From assembly GCF_008330225.1 (NCBI RefSeq), contig NZ_CP042466.1, positions 372,001 to 436,000 of the forward strand: a stretch of 64,000 nucleotides of DNA, written 5' to 3'. Origin of the DNA: Geobacter sp. FeAm09 (GTDB taxonomy: Bacteria > Desulfobacterota > Desulfuromonadia > Geobacterales > Pseudopelobacteraceae). Below are positions 44,277 through 53,239 of the stretch, piece by piece; within the stretch, counting starts at the first letter, position 1; the number at the start of each line of letters is the position of its first letter. The translations under genes were made by a program, and so were the position numbers. Below the pieces are notes generated by a model, which saw only the letters and a program-made list of their open reading frames with translations, ran no database searches and was not told the DNA's origin.

Positions 44277-45473
44277 ATGAAGAGAGGGATTGTTGGAGTG
44301 GTAGCATGTGCGGCGTCGGTGGCGCTGTCTGTACCCGCGTTGGCGGTGGACTTCAGTGGTTACGGTGCGGTCCGGGTTGGTACGTACTGGACGCAGAACC
44401 AGTATTACAGTGCCACTGCGGGAGCGAGCTATGGCGCTCGGAGGAGCGACAGCGACTTCAGCCTCGACCTGATGGGCGACAGCCTTGTGGGCGTCCGCGT
44501 GAAGGAAGGGGACTTTTCGGCGGTGGCTGAAATGGGCGCTTTCAACCCGAAGGCCGCGAGCTCCGGCCCTGAAGTTCGGTTGCTGTTCGGTGAGTGGGAT
44601 TTCGGGAAGGGCAAGATCCGCGTGGGTAAAGCGCCCAGCCCGTACGTGTACCGCACGCAGATGACGTGGGACAGCGACGGCGGTATGAACGCCTACGGCT
44701 CGCTGTGGGACGGCCGTTACGCCCAGATCAAACTGACCATGAACAACGGCTTTTACTTCACCCTGATGCAGCCGCGTGCCGGTGCCGGCAGCGTCTACAC
44801 CAGCAACGCCGCTGGTGCCGGCAGCAGCCTTGCGGCCTTCTCCGAGACAGCCAACACCTACGCCACGACGTACACGAACTACAACACCATCATGCCGAAG
44901 ATCGTGACGGGCTACGAAGGCAAACTGTCGAACTGGACCTACGGCGGCGGCGTATCGTACAACCTGTACAACCTTGAGCGTGTCACGGCTGCCAACGCCA
45001 CTCCGATCAAGACGGACATCCACTCGTACCTGGTCTTCTTCCACGGGAAGGTGGATGTAGCGCCGGTTGAATTCAGCTACAACCTTTTCACGGGCCGGAA
45101 CCTGGGCGACCTGATGAGCTCTGCGGCGAGCGCCTATGTTGCGACCTCTGCGACGTTCAGCACGACGGGCACGGCCTCCTACTATGACGTAACGAACGAC
45201 GCGAACGCGTACACGTACGGTGGCTGGGGCCAGATCGGCTACACGGTGAACCCGAAACTGAAGATCTACGCCGGCGCATCCTACGTATCTGACGACAACC
45301 GCAAGACCCGTGCGGACGAGCGTTTTGCCGCTTTCGTGAACGCGCATTACCAGGTGAGCAAGAACTTCAAGATCGTGCCTGAGATCGGCTACATGAACGA
45401 CATGACGAACACGCTTGGCAACAAGGAGCCGCGGACGCTGGAAGCCGGCGCCAAGTGGGAAATGAGCTTCTAG
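44277..45473 (+). CDS. Outer membrane porin, copy 2 (identical protein)
   Basis: The 398-residue protein is residue-for-residue the same as copy 1 (33691-34887). About a dozen DNA differences were noticed, all synonymous. The homology extends about 50 nt upstream (ATTGGC...GCCAAT hairpin, AAGGAGACGAGA) and about 70 nt downstream including the terminator. Unlike copy 1, no P1-type activator sites lie upstream; it follows the flavoprotein/cytochrome genes and may depend on P9 or its own promoter. Confidence 0.85.
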   Translation: MKRGIVGVVACAASVALSVPALAVDFSGYGAVRVGTYWTQNQYYSATAGASYGARRSDSDFSLDLMGDSLVGVRVKEGDFSAVAEMGAFNPKAASSGPEVRLLFGEWDFGKGKIRVGKAPSPYVYRTQMTWDSDGGMNAYGSLWDGRYAQIKLTMNNGFYFTLMQPRAGAGSVYTSNAAGAGSSLAAFSETANTYATTYTNYNTIMPKIVTGYEGKLSNWTYGGGVSYNLYNLERVTAANATPIKTDIHSYLVFFHGKVDVAPVEFSYNLFTGRNLGDLMSSAASAYVATSATFSTTGTASYYDVTNDANAYTYGGWGQIGYTVNPKLKIYAGASYVSDDNRKTRADERFAAFVNAHYQVSKNFKIVPEIGYMNDMTNTLGNKEPRTLEAGAKWEMSF

Positions 45474-45519
45474 TCAACGACAGCTTCACAAGGCTCACAA
45501 ACGAGCCTCCTTCATGTAA

Positions 45520-45549
45520 TGGGGGGGAGAAATCCCCCCGATTTTTTTA
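45520..45549 (+). terminator. Terminator after porin copy 2
   Basis: GGGGGG pairs with CCCCCC around AGAAAT, followed by GATTTTTTT. It is the same hairpin as after copy 1 with a longer T tract. Confidence 0.9.
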
Positions 45550-45742
45550 TCCGGCACATAAGGATGTGGTTGTTTGCCGTAAAGACGGGACACCTGTCCG
45601 GTGAGCTTGGCGCCTTGGCCGCCCGGTCCAGGCTCCCCGGGAGGGGGGAGTGCCCTGCGTTTCGACCTTTACGCCCGGTCCGTCATGTGATAGAGAAATC
45701 ATGAAGCACTAACTGACCACGTTGTCCAGGAGGAGCATAGGT

Positions 45743-47428
45743 ATGTTACGCACGCTACGGGCCACTTCCTTTCTACTCGCGCTGTTCCTGTCTGTCACCG
45801 TCCTGAACGCCTCGGCGGCCTTTGATGAGGCGCTGGTGCGTGATTTTGCCCCGCTTTCCGGCTACGTCATCCAACCGGCCGGGAACGAGTTCATCATCGA
45901 TCTCGATGCGCGGCAGCAGATTGCCGTCGGCGATATTTTCAGCGTGGTGACCCCCGGTGAAAAGATCATTCATCCGGTGACCAAGGAAGTGCTCGGCACC
46001 CAGGACACCGTGAAAGGTATCTTGCAGGTCACCCGCATCAAGGCGGGCTATTCCTATTGCCGCCCCCTCGGGGCCGTATCCGGCATCAGAAACGGGGATG
46101 TCATCCGCCGGTTCCAGAATATCGATGTGGATTTCTGGGACTATACCGGCCAAGGGGAGCCGTTGTTCAAAGAACTGCAGACGACCCTGCCCCATCTCCC
46201 GTGGCAGGGATACGCGGCATCCCAAAAGAGCAGACCAGCAACCCCCGCCCTTCCTGCGGGGAAATCTCCCGCCCTCTACTTTGTCCTCACCAGCCAGGGG
46301 CTGGAAGTACGCTCCCCTGACTTTGAAATAATCCATGCCTATCCGACCCCCGGCACGCAGCAGGCGCGAATCAGCACTGTCACGGCCAACGCGCCGGCAG
46401 CCGAGAAGAGCGAAAGCGCCATGATCAGCCGCGTCTTCGATTCCGGTACGGAAACCTACTGGACCAGCCCTCCCATGAAAGGTACGCCGGTGGGTGTGGA
46501 GACAGGGGATTTCGACGGGGACGGCAAGCAGGAGGTTGCCGTGGCTTTTGGCGACAGGGTGGAGATCTATCGCCTGGCCGGCGGAAATTATCAGCAGTTG
46601 GCCACGATCCCCCTCGGTGTCGCCATGAGGGCCTATCACTTGGATGGCTTCGATCTGAAAGGAAACGGCCGCCCGCAACTCTTTGTCTCGGCCGTTACCG
46701 ATGCCGGAAATCTTTCGGGGGTCATGATAGAATCGCAGGATGGTCGGTACCGCATAGCCCGGAAAGGGATTCCCTGGCACATGCGCAGCCTCATGCTGCC
46801 GGGAGAGGGGCCCATTCTGCTTGCCCAGGAGATGGGGGTCCAGGGACGCGAGTTTTCCGGGCCGGTATTCCGGGTCAGGCTGGCGGGCACCGAACTTGCC
46901 AAAGGTGGGGCAGCCGAGGTGCCTGCCAAGGCAAACCTGTATGATTTTACCCCGTTCCGCTTCAAAGACCGGAAGCTGTTCGCCTGCCTGGGAGCTGACG
47001 GCTATCTGAATATCGTCGCGCCGGACGGCCAGGTCGTTGGCAGCAGCGTGGACAAAATGGGGGGAAGCGAGTCCTACCTGGAGATGACCGAGGATGTCCA
47101 GAGCGGCGGGGAAAGCCGGATTTCGTACCTGCCGTCCCGCATCGTGGTGAACGAAAACGGGGAGATTGTGGTCCCGGTCAACACCGGTTTCAGTCTGCTT
47201 TCCCGGGTAAGGATGTTCTCGAAATCGGAGATGAAGGCCATGACATGGGATGGTTCGACCCTGCGTGATGCCTGGCATTCGATACAGGAAAAGAGCTACC
47301 TGGCCGACTTCCGCCTGGCGGATGCGAACAACGGGGGAAGCAAGGCGCTTGTAACCGTTGTGGCGTTTCCCGATTACAATCCCCTTGCGGCCCGCAGGGC
47401 TGCGCTCCATATCTACAAGCTGCCCTGA
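45743..47428 (+). CDS. Exported FG-GAP/VCBS-repeat-like protein
   Basis: The 561-residue protein has a signal peptide (cleavage after ASA, about residue 25). An N-terminal region (about 30-140) recalls the C-terminal domain of flagellar FlgT (NEFIIDLDARQQIAVGDIFSV). Beta-propeller-like repeats follow, one with the calcium-binding GDFDGDGKQE motif (about 254-263) and a degenerate second. AGGAGGAG precedes the ATG; the in-frame TTG upstream is rejected. It ends in a strong terminator. Surface or periplasmic location is likely; a role in adhesion, cell envelope or lipoprotein assembly cannot be told apart. Confidence 0.7.
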   Translation: MLRTLRATSFLLALFLSVTVLNASAAFDEALVRDFAPLSGYVIQPAGNEFIIDLDARQQIAVGDIFSVVTPGEKIIHPVTKEVLGTQDTVKGILQVTRIKAGYSYCRPLGAVSGIRNGDVIRRFQNIDVDFWDYTGQGEPLFKELQTTLPHLPWQGYAASQKSRPATPALPAGKSPALYFVLTSQGLEVRSPDFEIIHAYPTPGTQQARISTVTANAPAAEKSESAMISRVFDSGTETYWTSPPMKGTPVGVETGDFDGDGKQEVAVAFGDRVEIYRLAGGNYQQLATIPLGVAMRAYHLDGFDLKGNGRPQLFVSAVTDAGNLSGVMIESQDGRYRIARKGIPWHMRSLMLPGEGPILLAQEMGVQGREFSGPVFRVRLAGTELAKGGAAEVPAKANLYDFTPFRFKDRKLFACLGADGYLNIVAPDGQVVGSSVDKMGGSESYLEMTEDVQSGGESRISYLPSRIVVNENGEIVVPVNTGFSLLSRVRMFSKSEMKAMTWDGSTLRDAWHSIQEKSYLADFRLADANNGGSKALVTVVAFPDYNPLAARRAALHIYKLP

Positions 47429-47451
47429 CGACCGGCAGCAAGGGATGCATG

Positions 47452-47483
47452 AAAAAGCCCGGCTCGATGTGCCGGGCTTTTTT
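47452..47483 (+). terminator. Rho-independent terminator after the FG-GAP-like gene
   Basis: AAAAAGCCCGGC pairs with GCCGGGCTTTTTT around TCGATGT. It is a textbook terminator and insulates P6, which begins 20 nt later. Confidence 0.93.
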
Positions 47484-47503
47484 GTTTGAAAGGGGGCTTG
47501 TAT

Positions 47504-47616
47504 TTTCCAAATTGATACACGACTTATCAAAACAAGAAGCCTTTGAGCGGCTTTTGTAAATAAATGCAATAATTCATGATGGTTATTGGTGCGTATTCAA
47601 TGGCATGCTCGCTGCA
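47504..47616 (+). promoter_or_regulatory. P6: tandem activator sites plus sigma-54 promoter for hemerythrin/mobA
   Basis: Site 1 is TTTCCAAATTGATAC (47504-47518). Site 2 is TTATCAAAACAAGAA (47524-47538), 20 bp apart. The promoter is TGGCATGCTCGCTGCA (47601-47616), with 64 bp from site 2 to GG. The expected transcript start is near 47628, about 260 nt before the hemerythrin gene. Confidence 0.86.
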
Positions 47617-47888
47617 ATCTGAAACAGCGTCTCACTCGAAAAGCTGACCCGAGACGGTTGCAAGCGCAGAACCCGGGGCCGCCGAACCCCTTTCTGCGTG
47701 CATGGAGCCCGTGGAGTGACCCTCCCTCCTCCACGGGTGTTCTTGACACATGGATGATTCGGCAGTCAAGGTGCGGCGCCATGCCGTATCGAAACGCCAC
47801 CGGAAACGGTCTGTCCGGGTACGAGGGAGGCCCGGCATGGGAACCGGGCTGTCTGCCGGCGGGTCTCTGATGAAAAAGGACACGGATT

Positions 47889-48317
47889 ATGGAACTGCAC
47901 ACCTACGGACAATGCAGCAGTCCCCTTCCCGGCATGATGGTTGACCCGTTGCCGCTGGGCGCGAGAAAGCTGGCCTGCGACAGCCGGTACCGGAGCATCA
48001 TCGGCCAACTGGATGCCATGATCGGACTGGTTCGCCGGGAACCGGGCCGCAACCTGGTGCTTGAAGTGGATCATCTTCTGGAGGCCATGATGGATCATAT
48101 CGGCTCCGAGAACAGTTACATGGAGTTGGTGGGGTTCCCCCAGGCCGTACAGCACGGTCTGCACCACCAGACCATCTGCATCACCACCGCCGAGTTGCGG
48201 CATCGCTTCAGCAAAGGGCAGAGCGTGCTGCCCGACGAGTTGGCCGCTATCCGCCTGCTCTGGATGGAACACATCCAGGTCCATGACCGCGCCTTTGCGG
48301 AATTTCTGGTTTCCTAG
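47889..48317 (+). CDS. Hemerythrin-like protein, divergent
   Basis: The 142-residue protein shows a partial hemerythrin ligand set: H-x3-E (about 65-73), H-x3-HH (about 88-94), W-x2-HI-x3-D near the end (about 122-131). The first helix lacks the usual ligand His (GQLDAMIGLV instead of H-x3-L), so metal binding may be altered. AAAGGA lies before the ATG. It is the first gene of the P6 unit, preceding mobA, which fits protection of oxygen-sensitive Mo enzymes or redox sensing. Confidence 0.75.
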   Translation: MELHTYGQCSSPLPGMMVDPLPLGARKLACDSRYRSIIGQLDAMIGLVRREPGRNLVLEVDHLLEAMMDHIGSENSYMELVGFPQAVQHGLHHQTICITTAELRHRFSKGQSVLPDELAAIRLLWMEHIQVHDRAFAEFLVS

Positions 48318-48482
48318 GGCTGGCGCCCCGGACCAGGGAACACCCGTGGTTGCTCAGCTCATTTTTCGCGAGAAACAAAGAGCCAAATAGGTTACTATGC
48401 GGCTGCTTCGAAAACTTATCGGCAGATATCCTGGGTCGTGCCAAACCATCGGTTTGTGGCACCCGGGTCGCCAGGAGACATA

Positions 48483-49112
48483 ATGGACAGACCCTCCCGC
48501 GGGCAGGAGATTCGAGGGCCGCTTGAAGGCATAACCGGTGTGATTCTGGCCGGCGGCGCATCCAGTCGCATGGGCAGGAACAAGGCCCTGCTGACGCTGG
48601 ACGGCATGCCGCTGATCGAGAAGATCCACCGCACCATGGCCCAACTCTTCCGGGATGTGGTGCTGGTTACCAATACGCCGGAGGTGTATGCCTTTCTGCC
48701 GTGCCGCACGGTGGCTGACGTCTATCCCGGTTTTGGTTCCATTGCCGGCCTGCATGCAGGCCTTGCGGCCAGTTCCGATGAATGGATATTTGTTACGGCG
48801 TGTGACGCCCCCTTCATCAACCCGGAAGTGATACGAATGATGGCCGCCGTCTCCCCGGGGCATGATGCGGTGGTGCCGATCAGCGAGGGGGGCAAGGAAC
48901 CATTGCATGCCCTGTACGGGCGGCGCTGCCTGGCGGAGGTGGAGCACCTCATCCGGCAGGGTGACCGGAAACTTTTGATTCTGTTGGATCGTGTGCGGAC
49001 GAGATACGTCACATCGGAAGAACTTGCATCCATCCCCGGAGCGGAACGTTCGTTTTGCAATGTGAATACGCCGGACGAGTACGCTGCCATGGTGGGGATG
49101 CGGAGGCCCTGA
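48483..49112 (+). CDS. mobA: Molybdenum cofactor guanylyltransferase MobA
   Basis: The 209-residue enzyme transfers GMP to Mo-molybdopterin, giving the MGD cofactor used by the three bis-MGD enzymes. The GT-A motif ILAGGASSRMGRNKALL lies near residues 21-37, followed by DVYPGFGSIAGLHAGL and TACDAPFINP (metal-binding D). CAGGAG precedes the ATG. It may be co-transcribed from P6, linking cofactor maturation to the regulon. Confidence 0.93.
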   Translation: MDRPSRGQEIRGPLEGITGVILAGGASSRMGRNKALLTLDGMPLIEKIHRTMAQLFRDVVLVTNTPEVYAFLPCRTVADVYPGFGSIAGLHAGLAASSDEWIFVTACDAPFINPEVIRMMAAVSPGHDAVVPISEGGKEPLHALYGRRCLAEVEHLIRQGDRKLLILLDRVRTRYVTSEELASIPGAERSFCNVNTPDEYAAMVGMRRP

Positions 49113-49250
49113 ACCCGTCGGCCTTGATGGCGCGCCCCGCCGTCGAATAACGAGGCACACAGATGTGACCCGTCTGTGGCGATGGCCCCAGATGCAATTT
49201 GTTTGACCTATCGATATATAATAATGTATATAGCGAAATGGGTAGAATCT

Positions 49251-49391
49251 CTCCGACCAGCATCACCCAAGGCGCTGTGAGCTATGGTGGTCGGGTGTGG
49301 GCGTCGCCGGAAACAGCGCCGCCTCCCTGGTTTGGAAAGGAGCGGACACTACGGCGCAAAGGCCGACGGGTGTGGTGCTCCGTCGGTTTTT
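49251..49391 (+). promoter_or_regulatory. Molybdenum cofactor (Moco) riboswitch with intrinsic terminator
   Basis: The leader of moeA has the hallmark features of the Moco RNA: CTCC (49251) able to pair with GGAG (49339), P2 stem CCGACCA (49253-49259) with TGGTCGG (49288-49294), a GGCG...GGAAA...CGCC hairpin, then the conserved CGCCGCCTCCC followed by TGGAAAGGAG. A terminator hairpin follows (CCGACGG 49363-49369, CCGTCGG 49380-49386, T5). Presence of the extra stem favours Moco over tungsten-cofactor recognition. It should switch off moeA when cofactor is abundant. Confidence 0.85.
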
Positions 49392-49475
49392 GTATTGTAA
49401 GGCAATGGCGGCCGGTGGTGGTATCCCTTCCAGAGAATGAAGCCGTGCCGGACAATCCCACCAAGGAGAACGACT

Positions 49476-50759
49476 ATGACAAATTACGACAAAGCGCGAT
49501 CCAGTATCCTTGAGAAGATCAATGTACTGGAAGCCGTGGAGCAGCCCCTGATGGACTGCATCGGCCAGGTTTTGGCGGAGGACGTTTATTCGGAATACGA
49601 TCTGCCCCAGGTGGACTCTTCCGCGCCGGACGGCTACGCGGTAAGGTCCGTCGATATCATGCGCGCCAGTAAGGCGAATCCCGCCATACTGCAGATCATC
49701 GAGACGGTCAGGGCCGGAAGCCTGCCGAAAAAGAAGATCCGCAGCGGTACGGCGGCGAGAATCATGACCGGATCGGCACTGCCCAAGGGGGCGGATTGTG
49801 TCGTACGGTTTGAAGACACGGATGAACCGGCAGACAAGAACGGCCCCAACAGCGGCAACCCTTCCGAGGTAAAGGTCTATCTCAGGGTTGCACCGGGAAG
49901 CAATATCCGGAAAGCGGGGAGCACGATTGCGAAAGGCGCCCTGGTGCTGCCGAAGGGGGCACTTATCGGCCCGGCCCAAATATCTGCGCTCACGGCAAAC
50001 GGAAAAAACCGGATCCGGGTGGTCCGGCGTCCGGTCATTGCGGTCATCTCCACCGGCGACGAATTGATCGCCGCCGGTCGGAGACTGTCCCCCGGCAAGG
50101 CCTACGATTGCAATAGCGCCGCAATCGCTTCGCTCATTTCCCACTACGGCGGCATACCGATGGTGCTGGGGATTGCCCGCGACAACGAAGAGTCGGTTTC
50201 GGCCATGATGAGAAAGGGGGCCATGGCGGATGCGATCATCACCAGCGGCGGCGTTTCCAAGGGGGACTATGACCTGATCCGGCTGGTGATAGGCAAAATA
50301 GGCGAGTTGCATTTTTCCCGGATCAAGATGGGGCCCGGCGCCTCTTTTGCCTTCGGCCAGACGCACGGGACCCTCGAGGGAGGCACAGGCGGTCCCATCC
50401 CGGTATTCGCCCTGGCCGGCCCCCCGTCCGGCTGCCTGATCAATTTTGAAACCCTGGTGCGGCCGGCCTTGCTCAAGATGCTCGGCTATACGAAGATCAA
50501 ACATGCGACGGTCAAGGCGACCGCCCTGGATTCATTGCCGGACCGGAAAGCGATAGCATTCGTAAAATGGAGCAAGCTTCACGATTCCCGCGGCGAATAC
50601 CGGGTCAAGCTGAATTGCTCCGAGGAAACGGGAACGCTGGCATCCATGGCAATGGCCAATTCGCTCACCATCATCCCGGAAGGGGCGAAGGTCGAGGCCG
50701 GCGACCGGATCCAGGTCCTGCCACTGGACTGGTGTCTCGGCCCCGTTCACCAAGACTGA
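49476..50759 (+). CDS. moeA: Molybdopterin molybdenumtransferase MoeA
   Basis: The 427-residue enzyme inserts molybdate (or tungstate) into adenylated molybdopterin. Conserved stretches are VDSSAPDGYAVRS (about 47-59, with the catalytic Asp), GTAARIMTGSALPKGADCVVRFED, STGDELI, TSGGVSKGDYD and ALAGPPSGCLINFE near the C-terminal domain. AAGGAG precedes the ATG. It is controlled by the Moco riboswitch just upstream. The P6 unit may read into it when the terminator is open. Confidence 0.93.
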   Translation: MTNYDKARSSILEKINVLEAVEQPLMDCIGQVLAEDVYSEYDLPQVDSSAPDGYAVRSVDIMRASKANPAILQIIETVRAGSLPKKKIRSGTAARIMTGSALPKGADCVVRFEDTDEPADKNGPNSGNPSEVKVYLRVAPGSNIRKAGSTIAKGALVLPKGALIGPAQISALTANGKNRIRVVRRPVIAVISTGDELIAAGRRLSPGKAYDCNSAAIASLISHYGGIPMVLGIARDNEESVSAMMRKGAMADAIITSGGVSKGDYDLIRLVIGKIGELHFSRIKMGPGASFAFGQTHGTLEGGTGGPIPVFALAGPPSGCLINFETLVRPALLKMLGYTKIKHATVKATALDSLPDRKAIAFVKWSKLHDSRGEYRVKLNCSEETGTLASMAMANSLTIIPEGAKVEAGDRIQVLPLDWCLGPVHQD

Positions 50760-50795
50760 GGAAAGGCGAAAGCCGCCGTGGCACGACGTGGCGTT

Positions 50796-50908
50796 TTATC
50801 AATTTGATAAGCCCTGTGTCAAAAGAAGAACCATTCCGGCGGGTCGCGGCCGCCGGGTAAAGGATTCAGGCCCTTTGGGCTCCTGTCGATAATGGCACAT
50901 TCGTTGCT
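50796..50908 (+). promoter_or_regulatory. P7: tandem activator sites plus sigma-54 promoter for the NuoEFG-like operon
   Basis: Site 1, TTATCAATTTGATAA (50796-50810), is a perfect palindrome about a central T and the best symmetric form of the motif. Site 2 is GTGTCAAAAGAAGAA (50816-50830), 20 bp apart. The promoter is TGGCACATTCGTTGCT (50893-50908), 64 bp from site 2 to GG. This -24/-12 box is identical to that of P1. The leader is very short (about 22 nt). Confidence 0.88.
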
Positions 50909-50940
50909 GCCCGTTACAGGGCAAGGATCGGATGTGACCC

Positions 50941-52125
50941 ATGGAATCACGAGAGCATACCGCTGCCAGGCTGCTGCTGGTCGCCTGCACCATCAGTTTC
51001 GTCAGTTACCTCGGTTCGTACATGCGCTTGCCGATTGTGCCGCTGTTTGCCGCGTCCCTGGGCGCCGATGCGGTCCAGGTCGGGATGATCAATGGCGCCT
51101 TCATGCTCATGGCGGCCGCCCTCTCCATACCGTCGGGTCTCATTTCCGACCGGCTGGGCCGTCGTCCCCCCCTCCTGGGCGGTCTGCTCATCCTTACCGG
51201 CTCGTCGCTCCTGCTTTACTGGAGCAACAGCCCGCTGCAGATCGCCTTTATCTATCTGGCCTTCGGCGTAGGGCTGTCAACCCTCTCGCCGTCACTCATG
51301 GCCTCCGTGGCCGACGTCACCACCCCTGCAGCGTTGGGACGTGCCTATGGCTGGTATACCATGGCGATGTACACCGGCATGGCCCTCGGGCCTGCCGTCG
51401 GAGGTTTCCTGGGCACCGCCCTGGGGCTGCGGATGGTGTTCCCCGTGGCGGGGGGACTTATCTTTGCCATGTTTTTCGTGGCGCTCTGTCTGCTCCCCCG
51501 GCATGCCGGCCACCGTCGTGGTGGGAGCTCCCCCGCCATCCGGCCCGCGCTGAGGGTGCTTTGGGCCAACCGCCCCTTCGCCGCCTGCCTCGTCGCCACC
51601 CTGGGAAGCAGCCTGGGGTACGGGATGTTCGTCACCTTTATGCCGCTCGCCATGAAGGGGCAGGGGATGACCACAACGCACGTGGGGTTCGTGTTCGCGA
51701 TCCAGACCCTGGCCAATGCCCTGTCCCGCTACCCGTCGGGATGGCTGTGCGACCGGGTTGCCGACAGGGGGCGGCTCGTGGCCGGCGGCCTGGCCCTGTT
51801 CTTCCTGGCCCTGGCCGCCTTCGGGCCCTGCACCTCCGTGGGGCCGCTCATGGCGGTCGCCGCGCTGATGGGAGGCAGCATGGGGGTCGCCTATACGGTC
51901 ATCTGCGCGCTCATTGCCGACGTTGTGCCCCGGGAAGTGCGCGGGCTTGCCATGGGGTGCTACAACACCTGCGTCTATTCCGGCATGATGCTGAGTTCGG
52001 CCGGCATGGGGCCGATCGTCCGGGCAGAAGGGTTCAGGGCCGGTTTTTTCGTTATCGGGGCTGTGGGAGTCGTGGTACTGTTCCTGTTCACGGCGGTGTA
52101 CCGCGGCCATCCTGCGGCCCGCTGA
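50941..52125 (+). CDS. MFS transporter
   Basis: The 394-residue carrier has 12 helices and resembles drug/sugar MFS members (LGADAVQVGMINGAFMLMAAALSIPSG; SDRLGRRPPLL loop between helices 2 and 3). AAGGATCGGATG upstream is a modest ribosome site. It is the first gene of the P7 operon and probably moves a substrate or product of the pathway. It is unlike the AAHS and OFA carriers, so the regulon has three different carriers. Confidence 0.85.
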   Translation: MESREHTAARLLLVACTISFVSYLGSYMRLPIVPLFAASLGADAVQVGMINGAFMLMAAALSIPSGLISDRLGRRPPLLGGLLILTGSSLLLYWSNSPLQIAFIYLAFGVGLSTLSPSLMASVADVTTPAALGRAYGWYTMAMYTGMALGPAVGGFLGTALGLRMVFPVAGGLIFAMFFVALCLLPRHAGHRRGGSSPAIRPALRVLWANRPFAACLVATLGSSLGYGMFVTFMPLAMKGQGMTTTHVGFVFAIQTLANALSRYPSGWLCDRVADRGRLVAGGLALFFLALAAFGPCTSVGPLMAVAALMGGSMGVAYTVICALIADVVPREVRGLAMGCYNTCVYSGMMLSSAGMGPIVRAEGFRAGFFVIGAVGVVVLFLFTAVYRGHPAAR

Positions 52126-52215
52126 ATGCTTTTCCGCACATTGCGGCTGTTCCCGGGGACCGCAAATGAGCGGTTGGCTGAAGGAGTGCCGGGAAAAGCG
52201 AGAGGAGGGACGTGT

Positions 52216-53196
52216 ATGAAGAACATCTGCATCTATGGCGCCGGGGCGGTGGGCGGGTTCATAGGCGCCCAATTGGCCCGCGCGGGTTTCGCCGTCGGCG
52301 TGGTCGATCAGGGGGCCACGCTGACGGCCCTGCAGCAGCACGGACTCAGGCTGCATACCGATAATGAGACCTTCACGGTGGCGGTCAATGCGGTGGCCGA
52401 ACCGGAGGCCCTCGGCATACAGGACCTGGTCATCATCGCCGTCAAGGCGACCGCCATGGGGGCCATTGCCCGGCGGATCGCCCCGTTGATCGGCCCCCAG
52501 ACCATGGTCATGACCGCCATGAATGGCGTGCCGTGGTGGTTTTTCAACGGCTTCGGCGGTGACTTTTCGGGGATGAGCCTCGAATCCGTGGACCCCCAGG
52601 GGACGATTGCCGCGGCCATACCTGCGGGCAACGTCGTGGGAGGGGTCGTCCACGGCAGTTTTGCGCTGTTCGAGCCCGGCTACGTGAAGCATGTTTTCGG
52701 CAACACGCTCATTATCGGCGAGCCCGACGGGACCCTGTCGGAGCGTATCCGTTCCCTGGAGCAGCTGCTCACGGCGGCGGGGCTCCATATCGTCGTCTCC
52801 CGGAATATCCAGCAGGACATCTGGTTCAAGCTCTGGGGAAACATGACCATGAACCCTGTTTCGGCACTTACCGGCGCAACCTGCGACAGGATCCTCGACG
52901 ACCCCCTGGTCAACCGGTTTTGCCTGCGGGTCATGGAGGAGGCGGCACAGATCGGCAGGGTCATCGGCTGCCCGGTGGAGCAGAACGGGGAGGAGCGGAA
53001 CGGGGTCACCCGCAAGTTGGGCGCCTTCAAGACCTCCATGCTCCAAGACGTGGAGGCCGGCCGGGCTGTGGAACTGGATGCCCTGATCGGTTCGGTCCGT
53101 GAAATAGGCCAGAAGATCGGCATGCAAACGCCGAATATCGATGCCCTTTTAGGGCTTGCGCGGCTCCATGCGTCGGTGCGGGGCTTATACCGATAG
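52216..53196 (+). CDS. 2-dehydropantoate 2-reductase family oxidoreductase
   Basis: The 326-residue protein has a Rossmann N-terminus (ICIYGAGAVGGFIGAQLARAG, with the NADP motif GAGAVG about 7-12), VIIAVKATAM, the catalytic-lysine region KLWGNMTMNPVSALTGAT (K about 201) and ApbA/PanE C-terminal helices. Family members reduce ketopantoate; many relatives act on other 2-keto or 3-keto acids in degradation operons. Its place between an MFS carrier and a NuoEFG-like module under P7 argues for a catabolic substrate rather than pantothenate synthesis. GGAGGGACGTGT precedes the ATG. Confidence 0.85.
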   Translation: MKNICIYGAGAVGGFIGAQLARAGFAVGVVDQGATLTALQQHGLRLHTDNETFTVAVNAVAEPEALGIQDLVIIAVKATAMGAIARRIAPLIGPQTMVMTAMNGVPWWFFNGFGGDFSGMSLESVDPQGTIAAAIPAGNVVGGVVHGSFALFEPGYVKHVFGNTLIIGEPDGTLSERIRSLEQLLTAAGLHIVVSRNIQQDIWFKLWGNMTMNPVSALTGATCDRILDDPLVNRFCLRVMEEAAQIGRVIGCPVEQNGEERNGVTRKLGAFKTSMLQDVEAGRAVELDALIGSVREIGQKIGMQTPNIDALLGLARLHASVRGLYR

Positions 53197-53239
53197 CGGC
53201 CGCCCCCATCCCCGCGAACAACTCCAATGAGGAAGGCAG

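Noticed and set aside
33641-45549. Porin pair as ends of a mobile element
   Set aside because: There is no transposase, integrase or terminal inverted repeat; the repeats are explained by gene duplication.
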